A stretch of DNA of 64,000 nucleotides from Melieria omissa (lineage: Eukaryota; Arthropoda; Insecta; Diptera; Ulidiidae): assembly GCA_963971225.1 (NCBI GenBank), contig OZ020267.1:125387568-125451567 (forward strand), read 5' to 3'. The first letter of the stretch is position 1; each line of letters starts with the position of its first letter. The position numbers and the translations under genes are program-made. The notes beneath the pieces were generated by a model that worked only from the letters and a program-made list of their open reading frames with translations, did not search any database and was not told where the DNA came from. Shown here one piece after another: positions 45,960 to 56,870 of the stretch.

Positions 45960-47790
45960 AGTACTTTTCCAGTTAAAGGAAAGGAAGTCGGCCACGCATC
46001 AACCCTGTTGGGTCCCTAGCGATACCAGTTGGAGCTCCTTAATGTTGCTGATCGACGGAAAAGTGATCGATAAGAATGTTAGTGTTCCTACCAAAGTTCA
46101 ACAGTGACTTAATCAGCCCTGTTCCAGAATCCGAATCGGTCTCGGATTCGAATCGAAATGAAATCGGATTCCGATTTGAAGAGGTGTTCTGCAATCCGAG
46201 CGGAATTGTCACATTCGAAGTTTATTTCGAATCCGATTGTTAGCAAATTAGCAAACCTTCAATCAGCTGTTTGCTTTTAATGTTCAAATGAAAAAGGAAG
46301 TTGTAACACTTTGTAAGATTTTTTATTTTATTTAATGAGTTGGGTTATTTTATTGGCAGTATTGCTTGAGAACGAGCAGTCCGCCGTTGAAAAAGTAAAG
46401 CGCAGAACTTTGCAAACCACAGCAATCCGATGGAATTGCCAGATTCTTCGCAACTAGTACAAGTCAGTTATGTTCAAATTTCGACGGCTTTGCAATTTCT
46501 TGCCGAAGAAGGCTATCAACGATCGGTAGAAAAGGCAACCGCCTCTTCCATTTCGGAAAGTGTGTGCTTCTTAAAAGGTCCACCGCCAATCGCTTAAGCT
46601 TCTCTTCTATTATGCGCCAGCTTTCTTCTTACTTCACTTTTCCAATCAACTCAGTTCTATGATTGAAGAAAATTTTACAAAATGAATTGATTTAATTTAC
46701 TTCTCACCTTTTTCCACACCGTTACACTTTTTGTTGGTGGTCCCTGCCCGTTCAGCGACTGCGTTCAATGCTTCCATTTATTTTCAAATTCAACTTTGTC
46801 GCCTTTGCAGAAACCTTTCGCGATGTCCGCATTCTCCTCCATAAAATCCCAGAGCATTTTGCTCTGGTCAGCAGTCTTATGCGTTCCCGTGATTAAAAAT
46901 TAATTTATTAGTTTTATTTAACACGATGTTTCATTTATTTACTTACATTTTCGTTATTTGTTTTCGTTTTGCTGCTTTCCGATTTCAATTCCACCAGCTT
47001 TTTGTTTAGCGGATTATTTTCGACAAAAATTTCCGATAATCGGAATGCAGAACACCAAATTTTCGATCCAAATTCGTTCGAACTTAATCGGATTTGAGAA
47101 CAGGGTTGCATTGGAAAATATTTCCGATAATCGGAATGTAGAACGCCGACGATCGGAATCAAACCCATTTCCGATCCGATTCGGATTCTGGAACAGGGCT
47201 GAATGTCATGTTCGGGGACATCTTCTAATCCAGAAAAGGTGCTCTGAAGTAAGTAAATTGAAGTCTTGAGATAGTCGAACAGGAGCAAAACATGTGTTCA
47301 AGGGTTTCTTTGGACCCATTTTCTTTGCATTTGGCATTTAGCCGCTGTTATGCCTGGCTCTGCAGTTCTTTCTTGGGAGTTAGAAAACAAATCTCGCATG
47401 TGCTTCCATGAATTGTCCGAGCATGATCCTTGAGGTTGTGAAAATGGTTAAACTGTTCCACCTCGCCTTCGTTTTTCTCATTGGAATGTCTTCCAAACCT
47501 CTATTGTTCACGCGCAGAGGCCTCAGAATGTTGCTGATTTGCTCATCTGTCAGATGAACACCGCTTTTGGCGACAACATCTGCTGCCTCATTTCTCTCAA
47601 TGCTCTTGTGACCAGGTACCAATAGATATGCAAAAGAAAAATTTCCATTTTGGAAACATTTTAGTGATTCCTTTGAAATTAATGTGCGATGTGATAAAAG
47701 TGTGAAGAGTAAATTAAATTTGTAATGAGCAGAATTTTTTTGAATTTTTTCGAATTTCACTGGGTTGCCGACTATACCCGTAGTAGTACT
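45960..47790 (-). pseudogene. LINE RNase H-end remnant, split by a Harbinger-like insertion
   Basis: Minus-strand frame 47760-47380 contains LVPGHKSIERNEAADVVAKS (RNase H end). Further on (47350-47230) a C..C...KETLEHMFCSC.TISRLQ zinc-type C-terminus follows after frameshifts. Homology reaches about 47205, exactly at the target duplication of the inserted element 46114-47201. Sequence resuming below 46110 (SISNIKELQLVSLG-like reading) fits the very end of such LINEs, so the insertion probably split one copy; this last step is an inference. Confidence 0.6.
46114..47201 (-). mobile_element. PIF/Harbinger-like non-autonomous transposon with Myb/SANT remnant
   Basis: Terminal inverted repeats of about 26 bp start CAGCCCTGTTCCAGAATCCG, with AAT duplicated on both sides (46111-46113, 47202-47204). 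Inner inverted blocks (TCCGATAATCGGAAT, GATCGGAAT) add to the structure. On the minus strand 46880-46680 reads KMLWDFMEENADIAKGFCKG, then DKVEFENKWKH, a stop, and TQSLNGQGPPTKSVTVWKKV. This is the Myb/SANT-like (Zeste-type) DNA-binding domain carried as a second gene by Harbinger elements. No DDE transposase is present. The AAT duplication differs from the usual TWA. Confidence 0.75.
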
Positions 47791-47794
47791 GCGT

Positions 47795-48490
47795 ACACGT
47801 ATTTGATATGATGATGGTTCTTTGCCGTGTTGCCATAGTTTTTACGCCATTCATCGTCCTTGACTGTTCCCTTTACGCTCTTCCCAATACTGAGACACAA
47901 TCGGCTACACTGAATTGACTCAGTGAGCTATGGCCAAGTTGGAATGTTCTGTGGAAGGAAGATTCTTTCGACGGTCGGGCTGAACGTCTCAATTCGACGC
48001 CAAACATTGGAAGCGACTTACAGTTGAAAGTGCTTGCAATATGGAAGGTTTTTAGGATGGAACTGATGGACGCCTCCTTTAAGACGGAGATCAGCTTACT
48101 ATCTGACAGTCTAGCTGTGTTAAAAATACTGGACTGGGCTATTATTTCACCGAGACTAGTGCACAATTGAAGAGAGATACTCATCGGGTTAGAGTTAACC
48201 TGATTTGGGTAACGGCACACAAAGACATCGACCGTAATGATTGAGCCGATGAAGTGCCACGGAGAGGATCAGTGGCTCATTCAGAAGTTCGCGAACTTTC
48301 TTTCTAAAGCTATTGTTCGCTTAGATAGTTCAGGATGAAGTCCTGCAGAAGGATCCCCGAATCTCTTAAATAGAGGCGGTCGAGATGTGGCTGTGCTTAC
48401 TGTGGTAATCACGGGTCACTGGTCCCTCACTCACAATGGCCTCCGAGAGAATTGTTGCATTCCTAACTTATTTTCGGAAATTGTAAAAGT
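47795..48490 (+). pseudogene. Second LINE RNase H-end remnant, opposite strand
   Basis: Plus-strand pieces read EISLLSDSLAVLKILD (48085), VRVNLIWVTAHKDIDRND (48190, the WVPGHxGIxGNE motif) and VLTVVITGHWSLTHNG (48390, the LxGxLTGHCxL motif), in the right order for a LINE RNase H domain plus tail but with stops and shifts. It lies back to back with the minus-strand remnant ending at 47790. Confidence 0.6.
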
Positions 48491-49206
48491 CTTAGAAGTG
48501 TAATAAAATATGGGTTTTATTTTATGTTAATGCTAATACCATCACAATAATTTCCACAAATCAAAATACTAATTTTGATTAAGTACGAAATAAACACATT
48601 TTCAGTTTTGGCTTATTTCTGGCGTGCGAGTTAATTTTTGAGCGTTGATATATTCAAAGACATATATTAGAATTTTATGGCAAATATTTTCGTGGCATAT
48701 TTTGTCCTTAGAAAGTCCTGTTTTACAGGAAATTTTTGTCATTTTAGAAAAAAATGGTCAAATTGACCCATACATATAGGAGCTACAGGGTTAAAATGCA
48801 CCACGAAAATGTTCTTCGTAGTATTTTACATCAAATTGCTGAACACATGATATACCCAAAATGTGAGGTAATATGATTTTCGTATGCCGATTCACCATAA
48901 GAATGTGCAAAAAGGGGAAAACTTTGGCCCCCTCCCCTAAAAAAATTCAGATGTAAACATTCAAGACGGCGATACACGTGAATTGTTTTTGGTCCCCTCT
49001 AACAGAATCCGTTGTCAGAACCCTGTTAGTTTTTTTGTGTTATATCTCCCGACTGACTAATTGACTGACTGACTGACTAAATCATAATCGTGCAGCCTAA
49101 ACCACGGAAGCTACAAATGTAAATTTGAATAGTAAGTCCACTGTCCATTGAAAATTAACCTCTCCTAAGACGAGAGCTTTTGAAATACGGGGTTTAAAAG
49201 AGCAAC
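48491..49206. other. No gene; possible orphan TTAA-type end
   Basis: AT-rich. 48756-48768 is a perfect palindrome GGTCAAATTGACC followed at 48788-48794 by GGGTTAA. The palindrome centre lies 32 bp from the edge, similar to the TTAA-type elements, but no left end was found. ACTGACTG repeats lie at 49050-49080. Confidence 0.35.
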
Positions 49207-49990
49207 ACATGGGTTAAGGTGTTGTATAAAAAACGAGATTTAAGGAGCTTATTGACTTTAAACTTGGTGAAAATACTTTGAATCAAAAATAATCCAACGC
49301 GTATTTTTCAATTCAGTTGGGTTCACTTTCGTATTCGAGATTAAAAAATGAACCGATGGGTCTTTGACTTCAAAATTGGGGGAAACACTCTAAAAAATAA
49401 ATAATGTAACAATTTTTTTTATTTTTTGTTTATTAACCCTCGGATGGACTTTGTCATCTGGCCAGACAAAGTGGTTCAAACAAATTAAAACCTCACAGAT
49501 TCATCTCCCTTTTACAGTGTATTTGTGGGTAACTAAGTTAGTATATAAGGTTGTATATATTACTTACATACGCCATCTGTCATTGTGCTTTACCTTTGTC
49601 AGAAGCCTCACTCAGTTTTCGTCTGGCCAGACGACAAAGTGCAAATGTGTAGTAAAAATTTACTGCCCATCGGAGGGTTAAAGAAGTCTGAAAAACACGA
49701 ATTATTGTTATTATAATAGAACCCCTTCAAATGAGAAATGATTTAAATCCTTTTTTTTCGAGAATCAAAAATCAGTTCAGTTGGATTCATTTTCGTATTT
49801 GAGAAGACTGTGAAAAAATGAACCGATGCGTTTGACTCTAAAGTTAAGGGAAAACACTCTAAGTAAAATATAATTAAACATGTTTTTTTATTCTTTGTTT
49901 GTTAAATAAGTCTGAAGAACACGAAGTTAAAGCACTTCAAATGAGAAATGATTTAAATCGTATTTTTTTTGGAGATCAAAATTTGACGGA
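49207..49990 (+). repeat. Two-unit tandem repeat, interrupted by a TTAA-type element
   Basis: Unit one (about 49300-49432 plus 49682-49760) and unit two (about 49775-49975) share TTCAGTTGG.TTCA.TTTCGTATT, AAAAAATGAACCGATG, GGGAAAACACTCTAA, TTTTTTATT.TTTGTTT and TTAA..AAGTCTGAA.AACACGAA. Unit two has no insertion between TTTGTTTG and TTAA. Confidence 0.8.
49433..49681. mobile_element. TTAA-flanked piggyBac-like MITE (element P4)
   Basis: 249 bp with TTAA at both edges and inverted ends CCCTC.GATGG. The left palindrome TCTGGCCAGA (49457-49466, itself inside CTTTGTC...GACAAAG arms) is centred 28.5 bp from the left edge. The right palindrome TCGTCTGGCCAGACGA (49619-49634) ends 47 bp from the right edge. 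The neighbouring tandem unit at 49902 preserves the empty TTAA site. No coding capacity. Confidence 0.92.
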
Positions 49991-50611
49991 GTCACTGATG
50001 GATTAAAAGTTTGTATGGAAAAATATTTATTTACGGTCCTATGGACTTCCACTTTTTCAAAGTGTTCCAAATTAAAAATAATTTTCTACACGTTTTTACT
50101 TTTTGAGAATCAAAATCAAAGTTTGTATGAGGAAACATTATTTAATATTTCTTTAAATATGGTGAAAACATTAAAAGTATTATTAATTTTATTTATAAAA
50201 ATTTGACGGGCTCAACCCTTTGCGGATGAAACCTGATTTATTGGGCCCATAGATTTCTGACGTGCATGCATAGCCACTGGGCCCTGATAGTATAATATAT
50301 ACTGCTTCCTTAACTAAAATTACCAAAACTTACTCAAGCACAAGTTTAACTTTAACCACTTAACCTAAATACGTCATTTAAAATCTTGTGTAATCAGAAC
50401 TTGTGAAATCAAGACCCAACATCAGATCTAATAAACCTCAACTCATGTCTGTCATTTTATTTCATTCCTATTCTTTTTGGCGAAATCCACACAAAATTGT
50501 GTCATTGAAATTCAATGCGAAAATCTGTTAAGTGAATCACACGCAAAAATTGCAGATTATTTAATTTCACATAATTTCAATTTGTTATACGTTTGCATGT
50601 GTGTGGGTGTG

Positions 50612-50626
50612 TCTAAAAGTATGCAA
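50612..50626 (+). promoter_or_regulatory. Stand-alone Su(Hw)-like site
   Basis: TCTAAAAGTATGCAA in unique DNA, sharing 14 of 15 bases with the site at 44493. Confidence 0.45.
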
Positions 50627-51592
50627 GCAGCCGCACAAGACCGCCGAAGAACAGAAATCAAAGCTGAAAATCAGTTTTATTACATCAACAAAGAACACAA
50701 AACGACAAAAGGCATTAAGGTGGCAAGTAGCATATGTGCCACACATACGCACACTCACACACACATATATTTGTGTGAGTTTGCATTTGTACGAAATGGA
50801 TATCGCAACAGAAAGACAATTCAATTTCCTAAATGTTGTATTTATTGTTTCCTTATTGAAATAAATGCCACATTTCATTCACGTCTCCGCCTGCACCCAT
50901 ACTCGCACAAATCACACACACACACACACTCGCACAAACACACGCATACATACACCTCAATATTTACAACACAGCACACACACACACATACATACGAACG
51001 CACACTTGCGAGGCACATTGACAATAATATTGTTTAGCGTATCCTTCGGTGCCGCTTCGGTTCGGCTGCTTGTGCCACTTGGCTTTGACTGCTGCTCGCT
51101 GTGTTGCGTTTAATATTTTATTTCGGCATTGCGCTATTATGTTTGGCTTCTAGCTTTTATGCTAAAACAATACGCTGCCGCTCAAGTGGGCGCCGCGTAC
51201 AATCCAGTGGAATTCATTTAAGCGTTGCTTATGGGCGCACGGCAGCGTTTATTGTCGCGCACGTCGCGTCGCCATTCGGCGTGTTGATAAATCCTATGAA
51301 TGCTCTGAATTTTATGAAGCAGCAGGTAGGCGGCGGCAGTAAAAGTGGGCGTTGGCGGCGTTCGTTGGTGTATTAGCGGCGCCGCGTTCAAGTGATTTAT
51401 GAAATTCGCCCGAACGGCAGGTGAAGTTGCAATCCCTTCGTCAGCCAATAAGCGCGGAGTGTGAGTGTTGTGTGAGTGTGTGTAAGCTTATTAAATGCGA
51501 AAATTATGCAAATTATGCCAAAGAATAAAATTCATCTCACAGCATGTGCGTATACGTCTGTGTGGCGTTCGCCTACGAAGTTGCTCACACAC

Positions 51593-51607
51593 CGGGGCGT
51601 ATGAGTG
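51593..51607 (+). promoter_or_regulatory. Partial copy of the CGGGGCGTATGAGTAA motif
   Basis: CGGGGCGTATGAGTG: the first 14 bases match the copies at 10340, 10390 and 26933. It lies in GC-richer unique sequence. Confidence 0.35.
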
Positions 51608-52375
51608 CTTTTAATTAAACGCATGCAAAATGATTTAATTTTTCTGCCTTTCCACAGCGGGCGGTTTTTCGCCGCTTAAACACTTCGGAACAAGCCAAAG
51701 GCTGATATACGCTCACACGCACACTCACACATTCAGACACACATATATTTTTATATATATTCATGTATGCGTATGCATCTGCAGCTGCAATATATTCGTG
51801 GTAAATTTATTAATGTTAATTTCTGAAGTTATTACTCTACAGGAATGCGCTCGCGGAAATGTGCTCAGGCGTGAACGTGTCTGTGTGCGTGTACGTGTGC
51901 GTGTGAGGCGGAAGTTCCTGTACGTGCTGTGAGTTCCAAGTGTTGTAAGTTGGACTTCGATACACATTTATGCGCACTGTGATTGAGTGGAGCTCTTGAT
52001 TAGTGTAAAATATTTATGTGTATATTTAATTGGCTAGCCGAAGGAAAATATGGCTCTGGCTTATGAAGTGATCAGATGCATTTTTAAGCGAATTGAATTA
52101 AGGAGAATAAATCCTCTGATGAATCTTTTATCATAAGTCAAGTGAAAATTGTGTAATATCTGCGGTCATATATCAACATTGATGGCCAAATTAAGTCAGC
52201 CATGGCTTAAAGCTCAGGCTGTGTATTTTTTTGTATGGACAGCTCAGCATGGCATATTAGAAAATATGGAAGGGGGTAGAACTCTCTACTAAGCTCGTAT
52301 TTAAACACAACTCAGGCATATGTCGAGGGTTAAATTACAACAAGACGCGGCAAAGTGGCTTTGCTGCACATTTTG

Positions 52376-52631
52376 TTAACCCGGCATTGGTGTGGTGGGG
52401 TATACCATACCCCAGAGGTTGTATTTTTGTTAATAATACGGATATCAGTTTTATGTGGGCACTATCGTTTCTAGTAGCTGTTTAAAACAGTCCAACCATA
52501 CACATTTGCTATCCTAAAGCAACTTGAGTGTGACCAGATTTCAGTCACATCCCACTAAAGTTCATTGGGGTATGACATACCCCACCACACCAATAACGTA
52601 ATTTTTTTCCACCACACCAACGCCGGGTTAA
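52376..52631. mobile_element. TTAA-flanked piggyBac-like MITE (element P5)
   Basis: 256 bp with TTAA at both edges and inverted ends CCCGGC.TTGGTGTGGTGG. Two 19-bp palindromes are present: TGGGGTATACCATACCCCA at 52396-52414, starting 20 bp from the left edge, and TGGGGTATGACATACCCCA at 52566-52584, ending 47 bp before the right edge. This is the clearest example of the asymmetric piggyBac plan. No coding capacity. Confidence 0.93.
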
Positions 52632-52711
52632 GTAAAACCTTCTTACAATCACTGAAATAGAACATTCTACACCAAATTCCATATTGTGAAGGCATCGATC
52701 TTTCTGACTTA

Positions 52712-53446
52712 CCAGGTGTATTTTTGAAACCGGTAATTATTTTTGAAAAAAACACGTTTATTGTGAGGAAATGATTACAATTTTATTCTTCAAAGTAATG
52801 GGCATCGCTAGCTACACATTTTTCCCATCTCTCAGGCAATTTATGGATGCCTCGCCAAAAAAATGTTTCGTCTTTTGCATGAAACCAATCATCGATCCAT
52901 TTTTTGACTTCTGCGTGAGAATTGAAGCGCCGTTCCGTTAATGCGTGGCCCATCGATGCGAACATGTGATAATCCGAAGGCGCCAAGTCTGGTGAGTAAG
53001 CCGCATGAGCAAGAGCTTCCCAGTTGTACGATGCAACCAATTCTTTGGTGGCTCTAGTGCGGTGTGGTGGTGCGTTGTCATTGAGGAAAATCACTTTGTG
53101 TTGCCTGGCTTCATATTCTGGGCGTTTTTGGCGTATAGCACGGTTCAAATCGGCCAATTGTTGTTGGTAACGTTCACCGTTAACCGTTTCACCAGGTTTT
53201 AGAAGGTCATACCATATGACACCACGCTGGTCCCAGACTGTGTCCGCAAATCGTAATTTGTAGGCACGTAATCCGACATTTTCCGGAGCGTCAAACAATG
53301 CGTTGTTGGATGAAACTTGACAAATTGTGACCTGAATATTGTTGACATATGACAGAAGAAGTAAACATGACATTGGTACGGTTCCGAAGTTTATAAATAT
53401 TCGGCTATTTACCGCTATATGTCGTTCCGCTTTCATAGGCGCCTGG
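52712..53446 (-). mobile_element. Internally deleted mariner with partial transposase
   Basis: Short imperfect inverted ends CCAGGTGTA / CCAGGCGCC, each flanked by TA (52710-52711, 53447-53448). At 735 bp it is a little over half the normal mariner length of about 1.3 kb. It carries the 3' half of a transposase gene. Confidence 0.8.
52783..53436 (-). pseudogene. Mariner transposase, N-terminal deletion
   Basis: The 217-codon frame has an unrelated or non-coding N-terminus of about 65 residues derived from the element end. The genuine catalytic half follows: WDQRGVIWYDLLKPGET (first aspartate), FLNDNAPPH (second), AAYSPDLAPSDYHMF (third), and a C-terminus LPERWEKCVASDAHYFEE. A full mariner transposase is about 345 residues with an HTH DNA-binding region first, which is deleted here. 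All three D positions of the DD34D triad are visible and the frame is intact, so decay is recent, but without the HTH it should not bind the inverted repeats. Confidence 0.85.
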
Positions 53447-53458
53447 TAGATCCGACTA

Positions 53459-53678
53459 CAGTGGTGTCTGGATATAGTGAACTAATTATTGCAAGGCCTG
53501 TTCACAATAAAGAGGTTGTTAACTATATCAAGGTTAACATTTTTGTTCAAAAACTAGTTTTATTTGCTCAAATACACTTTTTGTTTTTTGCTTGAAAATG
53601 TTGTTTCATATTTAGAGACTCGATGTAAAAATTTCGGTGTTCACTATATAGGGTGTTCACTATACCCAGACACGACTG
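53459..53678. mobile_element. pogo/Tigger-like MITE
   Basis: 220 bp with 24-bp inverted repeats differing at two positions, of the form CAGT.GTGTCTGG.TATAGTG, and TA on both sides (53457-53458, 53679-53680). A second GTTCACTATA phrase lies inside the right end. CAG...CTG ends with TA duplication fit the pogo/Tigger branch; the assignment is an inference. Confidence 0.75.
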
Positions 53679-53680
53679 TA

Positions 53681-54038
53681 TTCTAATTGCTAACTCATGA
53701 CCTGCCAAGACATCCATTACATTGTTACGAAAAGGTACAAAATTGGGTTGATTCGTAGGATGCCTTAAAAAGACATGCAGTGATTTCGATACTGGGATAT
53801 TTTCGAACGAGTTGCACTCCAAGCATGGCATATTTTTAGGGGCGTGGTAATGTAAATGTAGAGATATAGTGACTGTTAATGGTGAATTGCATTGAAAAAT
53901 TTTTTGTGTGTTTTATTTGTGAGCACAATCCAGAGAAACGAATTACGCCTGCGTTAGACAGCCGAGCTAATTTTTGTGACACTATTTATTTTGATTTTGT
54001 TATTATTTCTTGTTCTGAGATTATTTTTGATTTATCAT
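53681..54038. other. No gene recognised
   Basis: Short AT-rich spacer between the MITE and the TTTTA array, without recognisable ends or domains. Confidence 0.4.
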
Positions 54039-54827
54039 ATTATTTTATTTTATTTTATTTTATTTTATTTTATTTTATTTTATTTTATTTTATTTTATTT
54101 TATTTTATTTTATTTTATTTTATTTTATTTTATTTTATTTTATTTTATTTTATTTTATTTTATTTTATTTTATTTTATTTTATTTTATTTTATTTTATTT
54201 TATTTTATTTCATTTCATTTCATTTTATTTTATTTTATTTTATTTTATTTGATTTGATTTGATTTGATTTGATTTGATTTGATTTGATTTGATTTTATTT
54301 TATTTTATTTTATTTTATTTTATTTTATTTTATTTTATTTTATTTTATTTTATTTTATTTTATTTGATTTGATTTTATGTTATTTAATTTAATTTAATTT
54401 AATTTTATTTTATTTTATTTTATTTTATTTTATTTTATTTTATTTTATTTTATTTTATTTTATATTATTTTATTTTATTTTATTTTGTTTTTTTTTTATT
54501 TTATTATTTATTATATATTATTATTTTATTTTATTTTATTTTGTTTTATTGTATTTTATTGTATTTTTTTTATTTTATTTTATTTTATTTTATTTTATTT
54601 TATTTTATTTTATTTTATTTTATTTTATTTTATTTTATTTTATTTTATTTTATTTTATTTTATTTTATTTTATTTTATTTTATTTTATTTTATTTTATTT
54701 TATTTTATTTTATTTTATTTTATTTTATTTTATTTTATTTTATTTTATTTTATTTTATTTTATTTTATTTTATTTTATTTTATTTTATTTTATTTTATTT
54801 TATTTTATTTTATTGTATTTTATTTTA
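54039..54827. repeat. TTTTA pentanucleotide array, 789 bp, with variant blocks
   Basis: The longest of the three arrays. Blocks: pure TTTTA to about 54208, TTTCA variants to 54225, TTTGA at about 54249-54294, TTTTA again, TTTAA at 54380-54403, irregular T-rich sequence near 54485-54570, then a pure TTTTA block to 54827. Clustered variants show local expansion of mutated units. Long FILFY frames across it are artefacts. Confidence 0.97.
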
Positions 54828-56870
54828 GAATAACAACAAATTTTGAATTTTGTTTTTCATTTGTATTTGTTTTTTTATATAATTTTTACTTAATAAGGAA
54901 ATAGTGTCGACCATTAATTTAACAATACAAAATTTTCCCTTGTGTTTTGTTTCTTTGCGCTGAAACTCATAAAACCTTTCGTTCATACTCAGCACAAAAA
55001 TTCATTTCAAATGAATTGATGAATGATAGAAATTCAGTGTATCTGAAAAATTTGCCAACACTAACTTTTTTTCAGGTTGACTTTTGTTTTGAAAATGTTC
55101 AGCAAAACAAGTAGAAAAACATAAAGCAAACAAAGCGACAAAGTTGCAAACACCAAGAGGCAAAAACTCGCGCCACTGTGCGCCGATATTAGATCAAAGC
55201 GCCGGAAATGCAACGCTTCACAGCGCAATGCCCTGGGCGAACTTTTTTACGGAATCGAAGCTGAAAAGCGAAAAATCGAAACAAAAAGTTGACAATCCAC
55301 GGAAAAACACAATAAAAAAAGTGTTGTAGACTCTATTTTGTTGTTCTTGTTATGTTGTTTAGACACATGAATGCCATTGACGTGAGGTGCAGTAATACAA
55401 AGTACGACAAAAAGTTATTACAGCTTCAACTTCAGCGGACAGGACAAAGGCCACAAAACACCTCTGATATTGTAGGTGACTTGAGGTGACCTTTGGTATT
55501 GCAAAATGTTTGTAAAATCTTTTTTCATTTGAATTTCATTTGAAATTGCAATGCATTCGGTGCTAATTTCCTGTTTTTTCTTGCAAAAAATTATTAAGTG
55601 AGTTTCAGTGCTTCAAAAAATCTCGAAGTATTGCAAGATGTGCACAGCAAACCAATTGCAAAATTCAATTTGAAGCTATTGACAAGTCACTGCCTGCCAT
55701 TTGCATGCATTGTATTTAATTTCTTTTGCCGCAGTTTGCTTTAGCTGCGGTCGCCGTGGCGTATACGTAATTTACGTCATGCAATAAAATGCGCGATGCC
55801 GCCGTGTGCAGGCAAATTCTTGAAATCTCACACAAGTGCACACAAATATACATACACGCACACATACATACATACATATAGTCATACATTTTGACGTTGG
55901 CATGAGAAATATTAAGCGAACGAATTAAATCATATTTCAGCTGTCATTTGCAATAAGCATGGAAAAGCGTCAAGGAGCCGCCGAATGCAAGCGAAGCAAC
56001 AACAACAACGAAAAAAACACGCACGCAATTTAAAAGTCGCCGCAATGCAATGTGGAAATGGAAAAATTGCAAGAATTTCAGCGTAAGCCGAAGCAGTATT
56101 TACGCAGCTTGTGTGTGTGTGACTGTGTGTGTGTGCGTGTGTGTGGTTGTAACTGCGGGTAGGCAAAAAATCCATGCTTGCACGACCGATAAGTAACATA
56201 AGGATATTAAATTGCATATTCACATTGGAAGAATGAATGTATGTTTGTATGTAGTTGTGTACGTTGTTGTTTGCGCCAAAGCCGCGTAGAGGAAGTGCAA
56301 GCAGACACAGTGTTGCAACTCATTACAACCGTCACGCCAACAGCAGTGCGACAATCAAATTAATAACAATGCAAAAAGAAAAAATGGAGAAGAAGTAAGC
56401 ATCCACTGCAACTGCTGACATTTAAGCGCATTAAATATTGGCAACATTAAGTTGCAGTTGCATAATAAAGAAGCGCACACAATGAGCAAACAGCGTGAAG
56501 CCGCGCACCGAATTGCTGTCATTTGAAGGCTTTCGCAATCGGCCGCCTTGCGAATGTGTCATGTATTAATTAAGAAAAAAGCGATAAAGCAGCAGCAACG
56601 ACGCCGACAACGACGAAGGACCAATGCAGGAAATGTGAAAAGCACAAATGTCGCCGCTGGCGTAGTTTATGCCGCTTGATACCTGGAGCCGTTGCAGAGC
56701 TTTGGCTTTTGTCTTCACATTGCACGCTTCGCAGAGCGAGTTGTGTGTTTTGTGGTCGAGGCCAGTTGAATCTTGCATTCAGTTTTCGGTGTATTTAAGG
56801 TTTTTTAATTATGCGAAAAAATGACTGCAAGTTTCTGTGAAGCCCCCACTATAGACTGTAGACAACAGAC
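54828..56870. other. No gene recognised
   Basis: Unique-looking DNA with CA (55840-55870) and GT (56105-56145) tracts. Open frames are short and domain-free. Confidence 0.45.

Larger units (their letters stand above)
49991..52375. other. No gene recognised; CA microsatellites and two motifs
   Basis: AT-rich to 50470, then CA-rich tracts at 50740-50770 and 50920-50990, GC-richer DNA to 51480, and GT/CA tracts at 51460 and 51720-51760. The long plus frame 50477-51037 is driven by CA repeats (H/T-rich) and is not credible as a gene. Su(Hw)-like and GGGGCGTATGAGT motifs are listed separately. Confidence 0.45.

Noticed and set aside
50477..51037. 186-codon plus-strand frame
   Set aside because: Its middle and end consist of H/T-rich translation of CA microsatellites; no domain or conserved start context.
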